Shown here: one piece after another, positions 24,767 to 32,869 of the stretch
How positions within the stretch are numbered: the stretch's first letter is position 1
How the letters are laid out: every line of letters begins with the position of its first letter
Assembly: GCF_007990715.1 (NCBI RefSeq)
Contig: NZ_BJWY01000071.1
Location: 1 to 38,615 of the forward strand
Source: Nocardia seriolae NBRC 15557
GTDB taxonomy: Bacteria; Actinomycetota; Actinomycetes; Mycobacteriales; Mycobacteriaceae
Reading direction: 5' to 3'
DNA: 38,615 nucleotides
Translations under genes and position numbers: made by a program
The notes under the pieces: generated by a model
What the model was told of the DNA's origin: nothing
The model's input: only the letters and a program-made list of their open reading frames with translations
The model's database searches: none

Positions 24767-25689
24767 TTGTCGGCCTTTCGTGCCTGCTTGGCCCGTGCTT
24801 TCTTCGCGGTCGGGTCGAAGGCGTCGCGCAGTCCGTCACCCATGAGGTTGGCCGACAGCACGATGATGATCAGGAACATGCCCGAGAACATGAAGGTCCA
24901 CGGATAGGTGAGCGCGTTCTTGGAATAGTCACCGATCAGCGAACCCAGCGAGACGTCCGGCGGCTGCACACCGAAACCCAGGAAGCTCAAACCGGTTTCG
25001 GACATGACCGCGCCGCCGATCGCGAGCGTGGTGTCGATGATCAGGATCGAGGCGATGTTCGGCACGATGTGGGTCGTGATGATCGTCCAGGTGGACGCGC
25101 CCATATACCGTGCGGCACGAACGAATTCACGATCGCGCAGGGTGAGCGACAGCCCGCGCACCATGCGCGCCGAGATCATCCATCCGAACAGCGCGATCAG
25201 CACCACCAGCAGGATCACCGAGTCGTTGCCCTTGGTCTTCGGCGCGAACAGTGCGATGAAGATGAAACTGGGCACCACCAGCAGCAGATCGACCAGCCAC
25301 ATGATGGCCCGATCGGTCCAACCGCCCAGCAGCCCGGCCACCGAGCCCGCGGTGGTCGCGATGACCGCTGAGATGAGGGCCGCGCCGAAACCGATCACCA
25401 GGGATTTCTGCAAGCCGTGCAGTGTCTGCGCCAGCACGTCCTCACCCAGCGAGGTGGTGCCGAACCAGTGTTTCGCATTGGGCGGCTGAAGTTTCGCCGC
25501 GGTGTCGATGTCGGTGTAGGCGTACGGCAGGAAATGCGGCACCGTGAACGCGATCACGAAAAGCAGGATCAGCACGATCGCCGCGGTCACCGCGACCTTG
25601 TTGCGCAGGAACCGCCGCCATACCAGCTTCCGGCGTCCGGTCGCGGCGACCTGCGGCGCGACCTGGACGATGGTCTCCACATCGGTCAT
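24763..25689 (-). CDS. oppC: Oligopeptide ABC transporter permease C
   Basis: 308 residues from M-T-D-V-E-T. A cytoplasmic N-terminus with R-R-F-L-R-N-K-V-A-V-T-A leads into helix 1, as is typical for OppC/DppC. The EAA loop that docks on the ATPase is visible as V-R-A-A-R-Y-M-G-A-S, then H-I-V-P-N. G-L-S-F-L-G-F-G-V-Q-P-P near the C-terminus is characteristic of the C subunit. Six membrane helices fit. Its ATG shares one base with the oppB stop (TGATG), so translation is coupled. Confidence 0.95.
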   Translation of the reverse strand: MTDVETIVQVAPQVAATGRRKLVWRRFLRNKVAVTAAIVLILLFVIAFTVPHFLPYAYTDIDTAAKLQPPNAKHWFGTTSLGEDVLAQTLHGLQKSLVIGFGAALISAVIATTAGSVAGLLGGWTDRAIMWLVDLLLVVPSFIFIALFAPKTKGNDSVILLVVLIALFGWMISARMVRGLSLTLRDREFVRAARYMGASTWTIITTHIVPNIASILIIDTTLAIGGAVMSETGLSFLGFGVQPPDVSLGSLIGDYSKNALTYPWTFMFSGMFLIIIVLSANLMGDGLRDAFDPTAKKARAKQARKADK

Positions 25690-26723
25690 CAGACACGCAC
25701 CCTGGGGTCGAGAATCGCGTACACGATGTCGGACAGCAGGCCCGAAAGCAGAATCACCACGCCCGCGAAGAGCGTCACCGTCAGCACCACATTGATGTCC
25801 TGGGCGTGGATGGAATCCACCAGCCACTCGCCCATACCGTGCCAGCCGAAGATCTTCTCGGTGAACGTCGCGCCGGTGACCAGGCCGCCGAAGCTGTAGG
25901 CGAACAGGGTCGCCATGGGGATCAGCGCGGTACGCAGGCCGTGCTTGTAGAGCGCGCGGCTGCGGGTGAGGCCCTTCGCGCGGGCGGTGCGAATGAAATC
26001 GCTGCCTAGTACGTCGAGCATCGCATTGCGTTGGTAGCGGCTGTAACCCGCCATCGCGCCCAGCGCCAGGCCGAGGGTCGGCAGCAGCATGTGCTGGGCA
26101 CGGTCCACGATCTGGTTCCAGAGCCCGTGCACGGCCGTCGCCGAGGTCTCACCGGTATAGAGGAAAATCTGTTTCCCGGCGGCCAGATTGATCTCGAGCG
26201 CACCGTATTTCAGCAGCGTCGCCAGCAGGAACACCGGAGTGGACAGCAGCAGCATCGACACGATGGTGCTGAGGTAGTCGCTGAACTTGTACTGGCGGAT
26301 CGCGTTCGCCGCACCGATCAGGACACCGAGCACGGTGCCGACGATGGAACCGATCACCAGCAGCCGCAGACTGACTCCGATGCGGCGACCCAGTTCGTCC
26401 TTCACCGGCTGCCCGGCCATGGTCTTGCCGAAATCGCCGTGCACCACACCGCCCGTCCAGGAGATGCCGCCCATCCACCAGGGGCCGCCCTCCCAGGAGA
26501 AGCGGCCGCCCGCCCAGGTCAGGTAGCGCTCCGGGATCGGCTCGTCCAGGTGCAGTTCGGCCCGCTTCGAGTCGATCACCGACTGCGGTGGGCGCGGATT
26601 GCGTTGCTCCAGTTGGTCCAACGGGGTGAACGTGTACGCGGCCACCGTGAACGCCAGGAACGATGCCAGCACCAGCAGTACGACATAGTTCAGCGCTCGT
26701 CGCAGCAGAAAACCGGCCATCAT
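25689..26723 (-). CDS. oppB: Oligopeptide ABC transporter permease B
   Basis: 344 residues beginning M-M-A-G-F-L-L-R-R-A-L-N-Y-V-V-L-L, the usual OppB start at helix 1. The EAA loop reads I-R-T-A-R-A-K-G-L-T, and the C-terminal E-K-I-F-G-W-H-G-M-G-E, then D-I-N-V-V, match the family. The periplasmic loop after helix 1 has an unusual Gly/Trp-rich stretch (F-S-W-E-G-G-P-W-W-M-G-G-I-S-W-T-G-G). First gene of the operon. AAAGGGA abuts the first of two consecutive ATGs, so translation may begin at 26720. Confidence 0.95.
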   Translation of the reverse strand: MMAGFLLRRALNYVVLLVLASFLAFTVAAYTFTPLDQLEQRNPRPPQSVIDSKRAELHLDEPIPERYLTWAGGRFSWEGGPWWMGGISWTGGVVHGDFGKTMAGQPVKDELGRRIGVSLRLLVIGSIVGTVLGVLIGAANAIRQYKFSDYLSTIVSMLLLSTPVFLLATLLKYGALEINLAAGKQIFLYTGETSATAVHGLWNQIVDRAQHMLLPTLGLALGAMAGYSRYQRNAMLDVLGSDFIRTARAKGLTRSRALYKHGLRTALIPMATLFAYSFGGLVTGATFTEKIFGWHGMGEWLVDSIHAQDINVVLTVTLFAGVVILLSGLLSDIVYAILDPRVRV

Positions 26724-26731
26724 TCCCTTTC

Positions 26732-26758
26732 GGGGTCGAGTACTGACCCCAGATCATA
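26732..26758 (-). promoter_or_regulatory. Candidate opp operon promoter with dyad in the leader
   Basis: On the minus strand TATGAT (26758-26753) is a good -10 hexamer; no convincing -35 lies at standard spacing. Immediately downstream, 26732-26750 is a perfect dyad GGGGTC-N7-GACCCC, which would sit at or just after the transcription start, before the ribosome site of oppB. It could be an operator or a leader hairpin. Confidence 0.4.
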
Positions 26759-26913
26759 GGGACAGGAAACCGTAAACGCGGGGTACGGAGCGCGGACGCG
26801 GCGGCAATCCGTGTGTTATTGGGGGCGGCCCGGGTAGGGGTGGGGGGTCAGGCGGGGATGGTTGGGGTGGACTTTCGGGGGTCGGTGCCGGAAAGGTATC
26901 GTTTGTACGGCAT

Positions 26914-26932
26914 CGCCCGTAATCCACGGGCG
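26914..26932. promoter_or_regulatory. Dyad upstream of the HAD phosphatase gene
   Basis: CGCCCGT-AATCC-ACGGGCG is a perfect 7-bp stem with a 5-nt centre, ending 23 bp before the chosen ATG. It may be an operator or leader hairpin. Confidence 0.3.
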
Positions 26933-26955
26933 CTGAGGTTGTGGCTCGAGGCAGG

Positions 26956-27795
26956 ATGGAAGAGGTGACGCTCTTTCACCTGCCCAAACCCAAGATGGTC
27001 GCCTCCGATGTGGATGGCACGCTCATCGATCACCGTGAGCAGGTGAGCGCGCGGACCAAGGCCGCGATCAACGCACTCATCGCGGATGGGGTGCCGTTCG
27101 TGCTTGCCACGGGGCGGCCGCCGCGGTGGATCGATCCGGTGGTCGACGGGCTCGGATTCGCGCCGCTGTGTGTGTGCGGCAACGGGGCGGTCATCTATGA
27201 CAGTGCGAACGATCGCGTGCTGGACAGCCGGGTGCTGGAGGTCGAAACCCTCATCTGGCTGGCCGAGCTGGCCGAGCGGCTGTTGCCGGGGTGCGGGCTG
27301 GCGGCCGAGCGGGTGGGGGTCAGCGCGCACGACGCGGCGACGCCGCAGTTCGTGAGTTCGCCCGAGTACGAGCACGCCTGGCTGAATCCGGACGACACCG
27401 AGGTGTCGCGCGCGGAGGTGATCGCCGCCCCGGCGATCAAGATGCTGATCCGGCTGCCGGGCACCTCGAGCGCGGTCATGCGCGCCACGCTGGAACCCCA
27501 CCTGACCGGTCGCGCGGATCTCACCTACTCGACCGACAACGGCCTGATCGAGCTGTCCGCCCCCGGCGTCACCAAGGCGACCGGTCTGGCCATCGTGGCC
27601 CAGCGCCTCGGCGTCCACTACAGCTCGCTGATCGCCTTCGGCGACATGCCCAATGACGTCCCCATGCTCCGGATGGCGGGGCACGGCGTCGCCATGGCCA
27701 ATGCCCACCACGAGGCCATCGCCGCCGCCGACGAGGTCGCGGCCTCCAACTCCGACGACGGCGTGGCCCGCACCCTGGAACGCTGGTGGTCCTGA
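26956..27795 (+). CDS. HAD-superfamily phosphatase, Cof-type
   Basis: 279 residues. All four HAD motifs are present: D-V-D-G-T-L (nucleophile Asp, about residue 18), A-T-G-R-P-P (motif II Thr), a Lys in A-I-K-M-L, and F-G-D-M-P-N-D-V-P-M-L (motif IV). The large cap between motifs II and III marks the Cof/C2B type, cytoplasmic phosphatases of sugar phosphates or cofactors. M. tuberculosis Rv3813c is, from memory, the syntenic counterpart. GTG 26941 and GTG 26965 are alternative starts. It converges with the amidase gene with only 4 bp between their stops. Confidence 0.9.
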   Translation: MEEVTLFHLPKPKMVASDVDGTLIDHREQVSARTKAAINALIADGVPFVLATGRPPRWIDPVVDGLGFAPLCVCGNGAVIYDSANDRVLDSRVLEVETLIWLAELAERLLPGCGLAAERVGVSAHDAATPQFVSSPEYEHAWLNPDDTEVSRAEVIAAPAIKMLIRLPGTSSAVMRATLEPHLTGRADLTYSTDNGLIELSAPGVTKATGLAIVAQRLGVHYSSLIAFGDMPNDVPMLRMAGHGVAMANAHHEAIAAADEVAASNSDDGVARTLERWWS

Positions 27796-27799
27796 GCCG

Positions 27800-30130
27800 T
27801 TAGTTGGGCTGGGCGGGGATGGGGTCCTGGACCGCGCCGTAGTTGTTCAGGACCGTGGTGACGATTCCGGTGATCCGGTTGAAAATCAGTGCGCCATTTT
27901 GGAAGTCGGCGCGCACGCCGTCCTGCACGGCGTATTCATTGCTCGAGGGCAGGCCGAGAATGCCCGCGCCCGCGCCCAATTGCAGGAATCGCTCCAGAAT
28001 CTTGCCGACCACCGAGAAGATCTGGCCGGACGGATTCGAATACACGTAGCCATTGCTGAATTGCCCGTACTGGCTGCCGTCGGCCAATGCGATCGGCTCC
28101 GCTTTCGGTTGTCCCAGTGGGCCGTTCGCGCCGCCCTGCTCGCTCCGATATCGGGCGACGGGGCTGCGGTCGAGCATGTTCAGGATCTTCTGGGTGAGAT
28201 CCGCGAGCGCGGCCAGATCGGCCTGATTCGATTGATTGGCATCGGGCGCGGGGGAGGGTTGCGTGTTTCCGGCATTCTGGCCCGGCCGGATGCGCGGTGA
28301 GGTGGTGGCGGGACTCGGTGTGCCGCCGGCCGCACCCGCCGCGATCTGGCGAATCCGGTCCATCAGGGCGTAGGCCGCGTCACCGGGGCAGGTGGTGTTG
28401 CCGACATCGCGGTGGGCGAAGATGTTCGGCAGCTTGACCGCCTGTCCGAGAGCGTATTTCGTGTAGTCGCTGCCCTCGGAGTACATGGTGGACGAGCCCT
28501 CGGGATCGACCCCGGCCACCTTGGCGCGCCAGCCGATGTACTTGCCGATGGCCTGGATGGAGATGTCGGTCGGGGCCTCGTCCTCGTAGTCGCCCATCAG
28601 CGCGACACCGGCGGTATTGATATTGAACCCGCCCGCGTGCGCGCCCTCGACCGGGCGGTCCAGCCCGCCGTAGCGGCCCTCGAAGATCTGCCCGTACTTG
28701 TCGACCAGGGCGTTGTAGCCGATGTCGCACCAGCCCAGCGTCTTCGCGTGATACGCGTAGATGGCGCGCACGATGCCCGCGGACTCGGCCTTGGTGTAGT
28801 CATTGCGACCCGCGGTGTGGTGCACCGTGATCGCGGTGACGCCGTCGTCGTAGGTGGGTTCCTCGCAGCGCAGCGATTCGTCCGCGCCCCACTGGGCCCG
28901 GGTGATCACCTTGGGCCCGCCGCCGGGCAGCGGCGCGGCCACCGTGGACAGGTTCTCGTCGATGCTGCCGCGGCCCGGATCGATGAGCACCGCGGCCAGC
29001 TTCTCCAGATTGATCTGCGCCGGATCGGCCGAACCGTCGTCCAGGGGTTTGGGTTCGGCGGGCGCGGCGACGGGCTTGCGCGTCACCAGCATCTGCACGG
29101 TCTTGGTATTGCCGACGTAGATCGGCTCGGTGCCGGTGCGCTTACCCGCGGCCGGATGATCCTTGCCGGTTTCGGTTTCGGCGTCGTACCACGGACCCCA
29201 GGTGCCGTCGGGGCGTTGGGCGCGGATCTTGGTGGTGGTGCCCACCATGTCCTGCGCGGTGAGCGCGACCATGCTGAACGGGGTGTCGCGGGTGAGTTCC
29301 TTGACCTGCGCGCCGACCTTGTCGACCAGTTCGCTGGGAACCGCGCCGGGGGACAGGGCGGGGGTGCGGAGGTCGCCGCCCAGGCCGGGGACCGGACGCG
29401 GGCCCGCGGCTTCCGGGTTGTCGGCCGCGGGGACGGGCGCTGCCGGGGCTGCGGCGTCTGTCGGAACAGCGGGAGCCGCTGCGGTCGAGGGAGTTTCGAT
29501 GACGGGCGCGGATGGCATCGGATCGGCGATGAAGCCGGGAGCGGCGGGGGCGGTCGGCTGCGCCGATCCGGGCAGGGCGGCGGCCGGTGCGGGGGCTGAA
29601 CCCGTGGGGCGAGCCGCGCCTGTCTTGGGAGCCGCCATGCCGGGCAGCGTGACACCGGGCGCGGCGGCCGGTGCCGCCGGGCTGCTGGTGCCGGGCGTGG
29701 CCGCGGGCGCGGCGGGGTTGGTGGCGCCGGGTAGCGCCGGGCGCGTGGATCCCGGTGTGGCGGGGGCGGTTCCGGGCTGGGGTGCGGTGTTCAGCCGGGG
29801 TAGCGGAATCTCGCTGGGTAGTTGAACGCCCGGAATGAGATTCGGCGGGATCTGAATCGATTTGGGCAGCGGCAGCATCCGCAGATCGGACAGGTGGAGG
29901 TCGGGCAGATTCAGCCCGGTCAGCTCGCGCAGCGGCAGCACGATGTCGGGTGCCGAAGACAGGGCGACTTCCGCCATTTGCGCAGGTATAGCTGCCAGAT
30001 TGCTCTCATTCGCGGGGCGTACATCGCGGGAATCGCTCAGTGCGAGGATGCCGACGGGTGCGGCCAGCGCGAGAACCGTCAGAACCGGGAGCGTGTAGGC
30101 GTGTTTCGGTCTGCGATACGGCACGAGCAT
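27800..30130 (-). CDS. Peptidoglycan amidase with LGFP repeats (Csp-like)
   Basis: 776 residues. An N-terminal signal/anchor helix (Y-T-L-P-V-L-T-V-L-A-L-A-A-P-V) is followed by a very long Pro/Ala/Gly-rich spacer to about residue 245 and a mixed region. The N-acetylmuramoyl-L-alanine amidase (amidase_2/PGRP) domain comes next, with zinc ligands in V-H-H-T-A-G, A-H-R-D and T-T-C-P-G-D. The C-terminus holds two LGFP-type repeats (G-P-L-G-Q-P, then Q-F-S-N-G-Y-V-Y; L-G-L-P, then F-Q-N-G-A-L-I-F), thought to bind the mycolyl cell wall. The counterpart in M. tuberculosis is, from memory, Rv3811. GGGAG precedes the ATG. It cleaves or remodels the cell wall outside the membrane. Confidence 0.92.
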   Translation of the reverse strand: MLVPYRRPKHAYTLPVLTVLALAAPVGILALSDSRDVRPANESNLAAIPAQMAEVALSSAPDIVLPLRELTGLNLPDLHLSDLRMLPLPKSIQIPPNLIPGVQLPSEIPLPRLNTAPQPGTAPATPGSTRPALPGATNPAAPAATPGTSSPAAPAAAPGVTLPGMAAPKTGAARPTGSAPAPAAALPGSAQPTAPAAPGFIADPMPSAPVIETPSTAAAPAVPTDAAAPAAPVPAADNPEAAGPRPVPGLGGDLRTPALSPGAVPSELVDKVGAQVKELTRDTPFSMVALTAQDMVGTTTKIRAQRPDGTWGPWYDAETETGKDHPAAGKRTGTEPIYVGNTKTVQMLVTRKPVAAPAEPKPLDDGSADPAQINLEKLAAVLIDPGRGSIDENLSTVAAPLPGGGPKVITRAQWGADESLRCEEPTYDDGVTAITVHHTAGRNDYTKAESAGIVRAIYAYHAKTLGWCDIGYNALVDKYGQIFEGRYGGLDRPVEGAHAGGFNINTAGVALMGDYEDEAPTDISIQAIGKYIGWRAKVAGVDPEGSSTMYSEGSDYTKYALGQAVKLPNIFAHRDVGNTTCPGDAAYALMDRIRQIAAGAAGGTPSPATTSPRIRPGQNAGNTQPSPAPDANQSNQADLAALADLTQKILNMLDRSPVARYRSEQGGANGPLGQPKAEPIALADGSQYGQFSNGYVYSNPSGQIFSVVGKILERFLQLGAGAGILGLPSSNEYAVQDGVRADFQNGALIFNRITGIVTTVLNNYGAVQDPIPAQPN

Positions 30131-30295
30131 CTCCCATTCGAGGTGAATCGGTCTAACCGCGCCCTGAGCAGAAGCTTGCTACTTGGCGCCTCAGCGATCA
30201 CACTAGTCCTTATTGTCACATTCCCTGAAGATAAAGTTGAGGCTTAGCTTGAGTAACTCGAATGTAGCTTCGGCTCTCGACAGAACGGGTATGAC

Positions 30296-31657
30296 ATGCC
30301 GAACGGGTACCTAGCCCAGCGCCGCAGACGGCGCGGTCTGCTCACCCTGTCCGTCCTCGCGGCCGCCACCACCGGCGGCACCGCAATCCTGGTCTGGGCC
30401 TGGCCCGACAACGCCTTCCACTTCACCGCCGGCGCGGGCCACGGCCGCGGCCTGAGCCAGAACGGCGCCTTCGACAAGGCCGTGGCGGGCTGGACCGCCG
30501 ATCGCATCCTGGCCAACTACTACTCCGGAGCCGACCTCGCCGACATCGGCGCGACCACGGTCCGCGTCCGCCTCATGGAGCGCGACGACAAGACCCTCGA
30601 CATCGCCTCCGACTCCGTCTTCTACGTCGCTGATCGCCGCGTGATCCCCGGCCAGGCAGCACATTTGACCCCCACCGCCACCGGCGCGGACGTCATCATC
30701 ACCCAGGGCTGCGACGGCGGCAAGCTCTGGGAGGGCAGCACCGACGACCCGTGGGCCTACCCCGTCGCCGAGGGCACCGACCGCCCCGCCGCCGAGCAAC
30801 TCGAGATCTGCGGCGGCAATGCCTACCGCGGCGTCCTGGGCGTAGCCCTCGACAACGGCTCCCTCCGCACCGTCAACGACCTCGACCTCGACGACTACCT
30901 CAAGGGCGTCGTCCCCGCCGAAATGGTCCCCGGCTGGGCCGACCAGGGCGGCGCAGAAGCCCTGCGCGCCCAGGCCATCGCCGCCCGCTCCTACGCCCTC
31001 GCCGAACAGCGCTACCCCTACGCCCAAACCTGCGACACCACCGACTGCCAGATGTACCTCGGCACCGACAAGGAAGACCCCCGCACCACCGCCGCCGTCC
31101 TCGACACCTCCGGCCGAGTCCTGGTGCGCGACAACCGTCTCCTGCGCGCCGAATACTCCGCCGCCCCCGACGGCGGCCTCCCCACCCCCGCCTCCGCCAT
31201 GGAAACCGGCCCCGCCCTATCCGACTTCCCAGCCGCCGGGCCGACCCTCCCCACCCTCCCCTTCCTGAACCCCACCACCCCCGAAACGTCCCCCACCCCA
31301 ACGGAATCCGACCCGGCCTCCCCAACCGCCCCGGACTCCACCTACACCGACCCGACCTACGCCGACCCCACCACCCCCGGCGCCCAAACCCCCATCCCCC
31401 CGGGCAATTCCACCCCCGCCCACCCCAAACCCGACAACCGCACCCGCGTCAACGTCCCCCTCCCGGTCCCGGGCAGCGCCGACCCCAACTCGATGCTCTC
31501 CGACTCCCGCTGGTCTCCGGCACCGGCAACACCGGGAATCCCCCTCCAGCCGGTCATCCCCACCGGCACCCCCACCCCCGGCACCGCCTCCACGCCTACC
31601 CCGCCGTCCTCGGCCTACGCCCCTCCGCAGGCGACCACCCCCGCCTTCGCGCATTAG
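30296..31657 (+). CDS. SpoIID/LytB-domain cell-wall protein
   Basis: 453 residues. Arg-rich start, then one membrane helix (L-T-L-S-V-L-A-A-A-T-T-G-G-T-A-I-L-V). The SpoIID/LytB domain spans about residues 45-300, with L-D-D-Y-L-K-G-V-V-P-A-E-M (catalytic Glu position), Q-A-I-A-A-R-S-Y-A and T-C-D-T-T-D-C-Q-M-Y-L-G, the last matching the Cys-containing loop of SpoIID with Asp where His is common. SpoIID is a lytic transglycosylase acting on denuded glycan in endospore formers. The C-terminal 130 residues are Pro/Thr-rich and probably wall-spanning. It is divergent from the amidase that could make denuded glycan. Confidence 0.88.
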   Translation: MPNGYLAQRRRRRGLLTLSVLAAATTGGTAILVWAWPDNAFHFTAGAGHGRGLSQNGAFDKAVAGWTADRILANYYSGADLADIGATTVRVRLMERDDKTLDIASDSVFYVADRRVIPGQAAHLTPTATGADVIITQGCDGGKLWEGSTDDPWAYPVAEGTDRPAAEQLEICGGNAYRGVLGVALDNGSLRTVNDLDLDDYLKGVVPAEMVPGWADQGGAEALRAQAIAARSYALAEQRYPYAQTCDTTDCQMYLGTDKEDPRTTAAVLDTSGRVLVRDNRLLRAEYSAAPDGGLPTPASAMETGPALSDFPAAGPTLPTLPFLNPTTPETSPTPTESDPASPTAPDSTYTDPTYADPTTPGAQTPIPPGNSTPAHPKPDNRTRVNVPLPVPGSADPNSMLSDSRWSPAPATPGIPLQPVIPTGTPTPGTASTPTPPSSAYAPPQATTPAFAH

Positions 31658-32054
31658 CGGAAAACTCCAGTCAATCCGTCCGCCGCCGTACGCAATTCGC
31701 TGCACGGATCAGTGGTTTCCGGGCACCGTCCCATTCCGTGACGGATTCGGTGACCGATTCACGATCCTCAGTTCCCAACTCGCCAGTAGTAATTGCATCC
31801 TCGAGTTGCCAGACCCGTTGTGCAAGAGACAAATTGAGCGTCTGTCCGACTGCCTGTGTATACTTCGGCCCGTCAACAGTGCCCTTGGGAATTGTCCTGG
31901 GCAGCAACGACGGGTGGAACTATGGGATAAGCGCAGGTGCGCCATAGCGGTTTCGGGGTCCGCGTGGCGGGGTGGTGCTGTCCAATGGGGAGTGAACGGG
32001 GGTTGAAGGTTGGATCGTCCGCGCTCGCGGACATCGATGAAGGGGATTCGCGCT
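31658..32054. other. 397-bp spacer at the left edge of the island
   Basis: No convincing gene is seen. A candidate promoter on the plus strand has TTGAGC (31834-31839) and TATACT (31859-31864) separated by 19 bp, with an extended TG upstream of the -10. A near-direct repeat GTGACGGATTC / GTGACCGATTC lies around 31738-31761. A 78-codon TTG-start frame on the minus strand (31671-31907) has poor third-position GC and is not called. The base composition drops relative to the SpoIID gene, in keeping with a junction of foreign DNA. Confidence 0.4.
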
Positions 32055-32303
32055 GTGTCTGCGGAAGCGCTGATCGGTTGGTTCAAGCAGATTTTCGATG
32101 CGGAAAGTCTGACGATGGTGATCGGCCGACTCGGGGTCGAACTCGCTCAACGAATCATGAGGGGAGAGGCCACTGTCGCGGACTTGTTCCTGGCCGCGGA
32201 AGTGGTCGATTGGGACCTTCGCGAATTGCTACCGGCTTCGCTTGACGAACTGCACGGCCCTGTCCATGATCTCGGTGGGCGAGACGTCGAGTGCATTGCT
32301 TAG
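32055..32303 (+). CDS. Small acidic helical protein, 3' end overlapping the XRE gene
   Basis: 82 residues from GTG 32055 with AAGGGGA 9 nt upstream. The sequence is helical and acidic (W-F-K-Q-I-F-D-A-E-S-L; A-D-L-F-L-A-A-E-V-V-D-W-D-L-R-E-L-L). The last 75 bp overlap, in the opposite direction, the 3' end of the first XRE gene, so the C-terminal 25 residues may be incidental. No family is recognised. The call rests on the ribosome site and the plausible composition of the first 60 residues. Confidence 0.4.
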   Translation: MSAEALIGWFKQIFDAESLTMVIGRLGVELAQRIMRGEATVADLFLAAEVVDWDLRELLPASLDELHGPVHDLGGRDVECIA

Positions 32304-32531
32304 CGCGAACAGCTGATGCATGTCGGGGGAGCGTTCCCCGTTCTCGAAGCGCTGAATGGTGCTGACTGCGACACCTGACGCCTCGGCCAGCTCGGTGCGT
32401 GTGTAACCCCGCCGGGCGCGGGCAGCGCGAAGCTCTTCACCCACTGCGCGGTTGATGCCGTCGTGGAGGTCCCGCAGTTCCATATGGACCATCATGCGGT
32501 CCAAATGGAATTCTTGCAAACACGCGCGCAT
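32229..32531 (-). CDS. XRE-family repressor, copy 1
   Basis: 100 residues. Helix-turn-helix at about residues 42-65 (L-A-E-A-S-G-V-A-V-S-T-I-Q-R-F-E-N-G-E), followed by M-H-Q-L-F-A-L and S-P-T-E-I-M-D. The recognition helix is identical to that of a second copy at 36283-36573. GGTAGGG precedes the ATG at 32531; a shorter form from 32492 would align better with the other copy. It lies divergently next to a small HTH gene, the usual repressor/Cro layout of temperate phages. Two operator-like dyads lie within its first codons, suggesting autorepression. Confidence 0.85.
   Translation of the reverse strand: MRACLQEFHLDRMMVHMELRDLHDGINRAVGEELRAARARRGYTRTELAEASGVAVSTIQRFENGERSPDMHQLFALSNALDVSPTEIMDRAVQFVKRSR
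32477..32511. promoter_or_regulatory. Pair of operator-like dyads in the XRE copy 1 start region
   Basis: GTTCCATATGGACC (32477-32490) and GGTCCAAATGGAAT (32498-32511) share the TCC-N4-GGA core and are offset by exactly 21 bp. They fall inside the first codons of the XRE copy 1 gene. Confidence 0.55.
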
Positions 32532-32574
32532 GGATCCCTACCGAAACGCGGCCCGAGGTAACGATCCGGCAACA

Positions 32575-32630
32575 GGTCCGTTCGGACTTGTTGTTGTTCC
32601 GTACGGACCTTAGTGTGGCCCGTATGGACT
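32575..32630 (+). promoter_or_regulatory. Cassette promoter with three phased operators
   Basis: GGTCCGTTCGGACT (32575-32588), GTTCCGTACGGACC (32596-32609) and GGCCCGTATGGACT (32617-32630) are three copies of one dyad, each 21 bp from the next. They are laid over a plausible promoter: TTGTTG (32588-32593), a 17-bp spacer, TAGTGT (32611-32616), then ATG at 32624 after 7 nt. The first operator adjoins the -35, the second fills the spacer and the third covers the transcription/translation start. Binding there would repress the cassette. Confidence 0.68.
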
Positions 32631-32869
32631 TGCTGGATCGAAGTATCGCCGCTCGGGTGGCCCTGGCTATGAGCGAAGCCGAGGTCGGTCTCGGGCAAAT
32701 CGCTGCCCGGATCGGACTCGACGCTGCCGTGCTCGCGGCCGCGATGGCCGGGAGCGTGCCGTTCACGGCGACCGATCTGGTGCTCATCGCCTGTGCGCTC
32801 CGCTGTGATCCCGCCGATCTGCTGCCGGGCGCGGGCGTTCTCACGCACGCCGATCGCGAGGTGGCGTGA
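32624..32869 (+). CDS. Cro-like small helix-turn-helix protein
   Basis: 81 residues starting M-D-L-L-D-R-S-I-A-A-R-V, probably leaderless. Two helices L-G-Q-I-A-A-R-I-G-L and A-V-L-A-A-A-M-A-G fit an HTH, followed by T-A-T-D-L-V-L-I-A-C-A-L-R-C-D-P-A-D-L-L, a typical XRE C-terminal helix. It is divergent from XRE copy 1 and shares its operators, like phage cro. Its stop overlaps the next start (TGATG). Confidence 0.7.
   Translation: MDLLDRSIAARVALAMSEAEVGLGQIAARIGLDAAVLAAAMAGSVPFTATDLVLIACALRCDPADLLPGAGVLTHADREVA

Noticed and set aside
30197..30220. Direct repeats ATCACA and GTCACA upstream of the amidase gene as an MtrA-type site
   Set aside because: The 18-bp offset does not match the spacing I recall for MtrA boxes, so the resemblance is not enough.
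31671..31907. 78-codon TTG-start frame on the minus strand
   Set aside because: Low third-position GC, no ribosome site and no recognisable motif. It might be a decayed gene, but the support is too weak to list.
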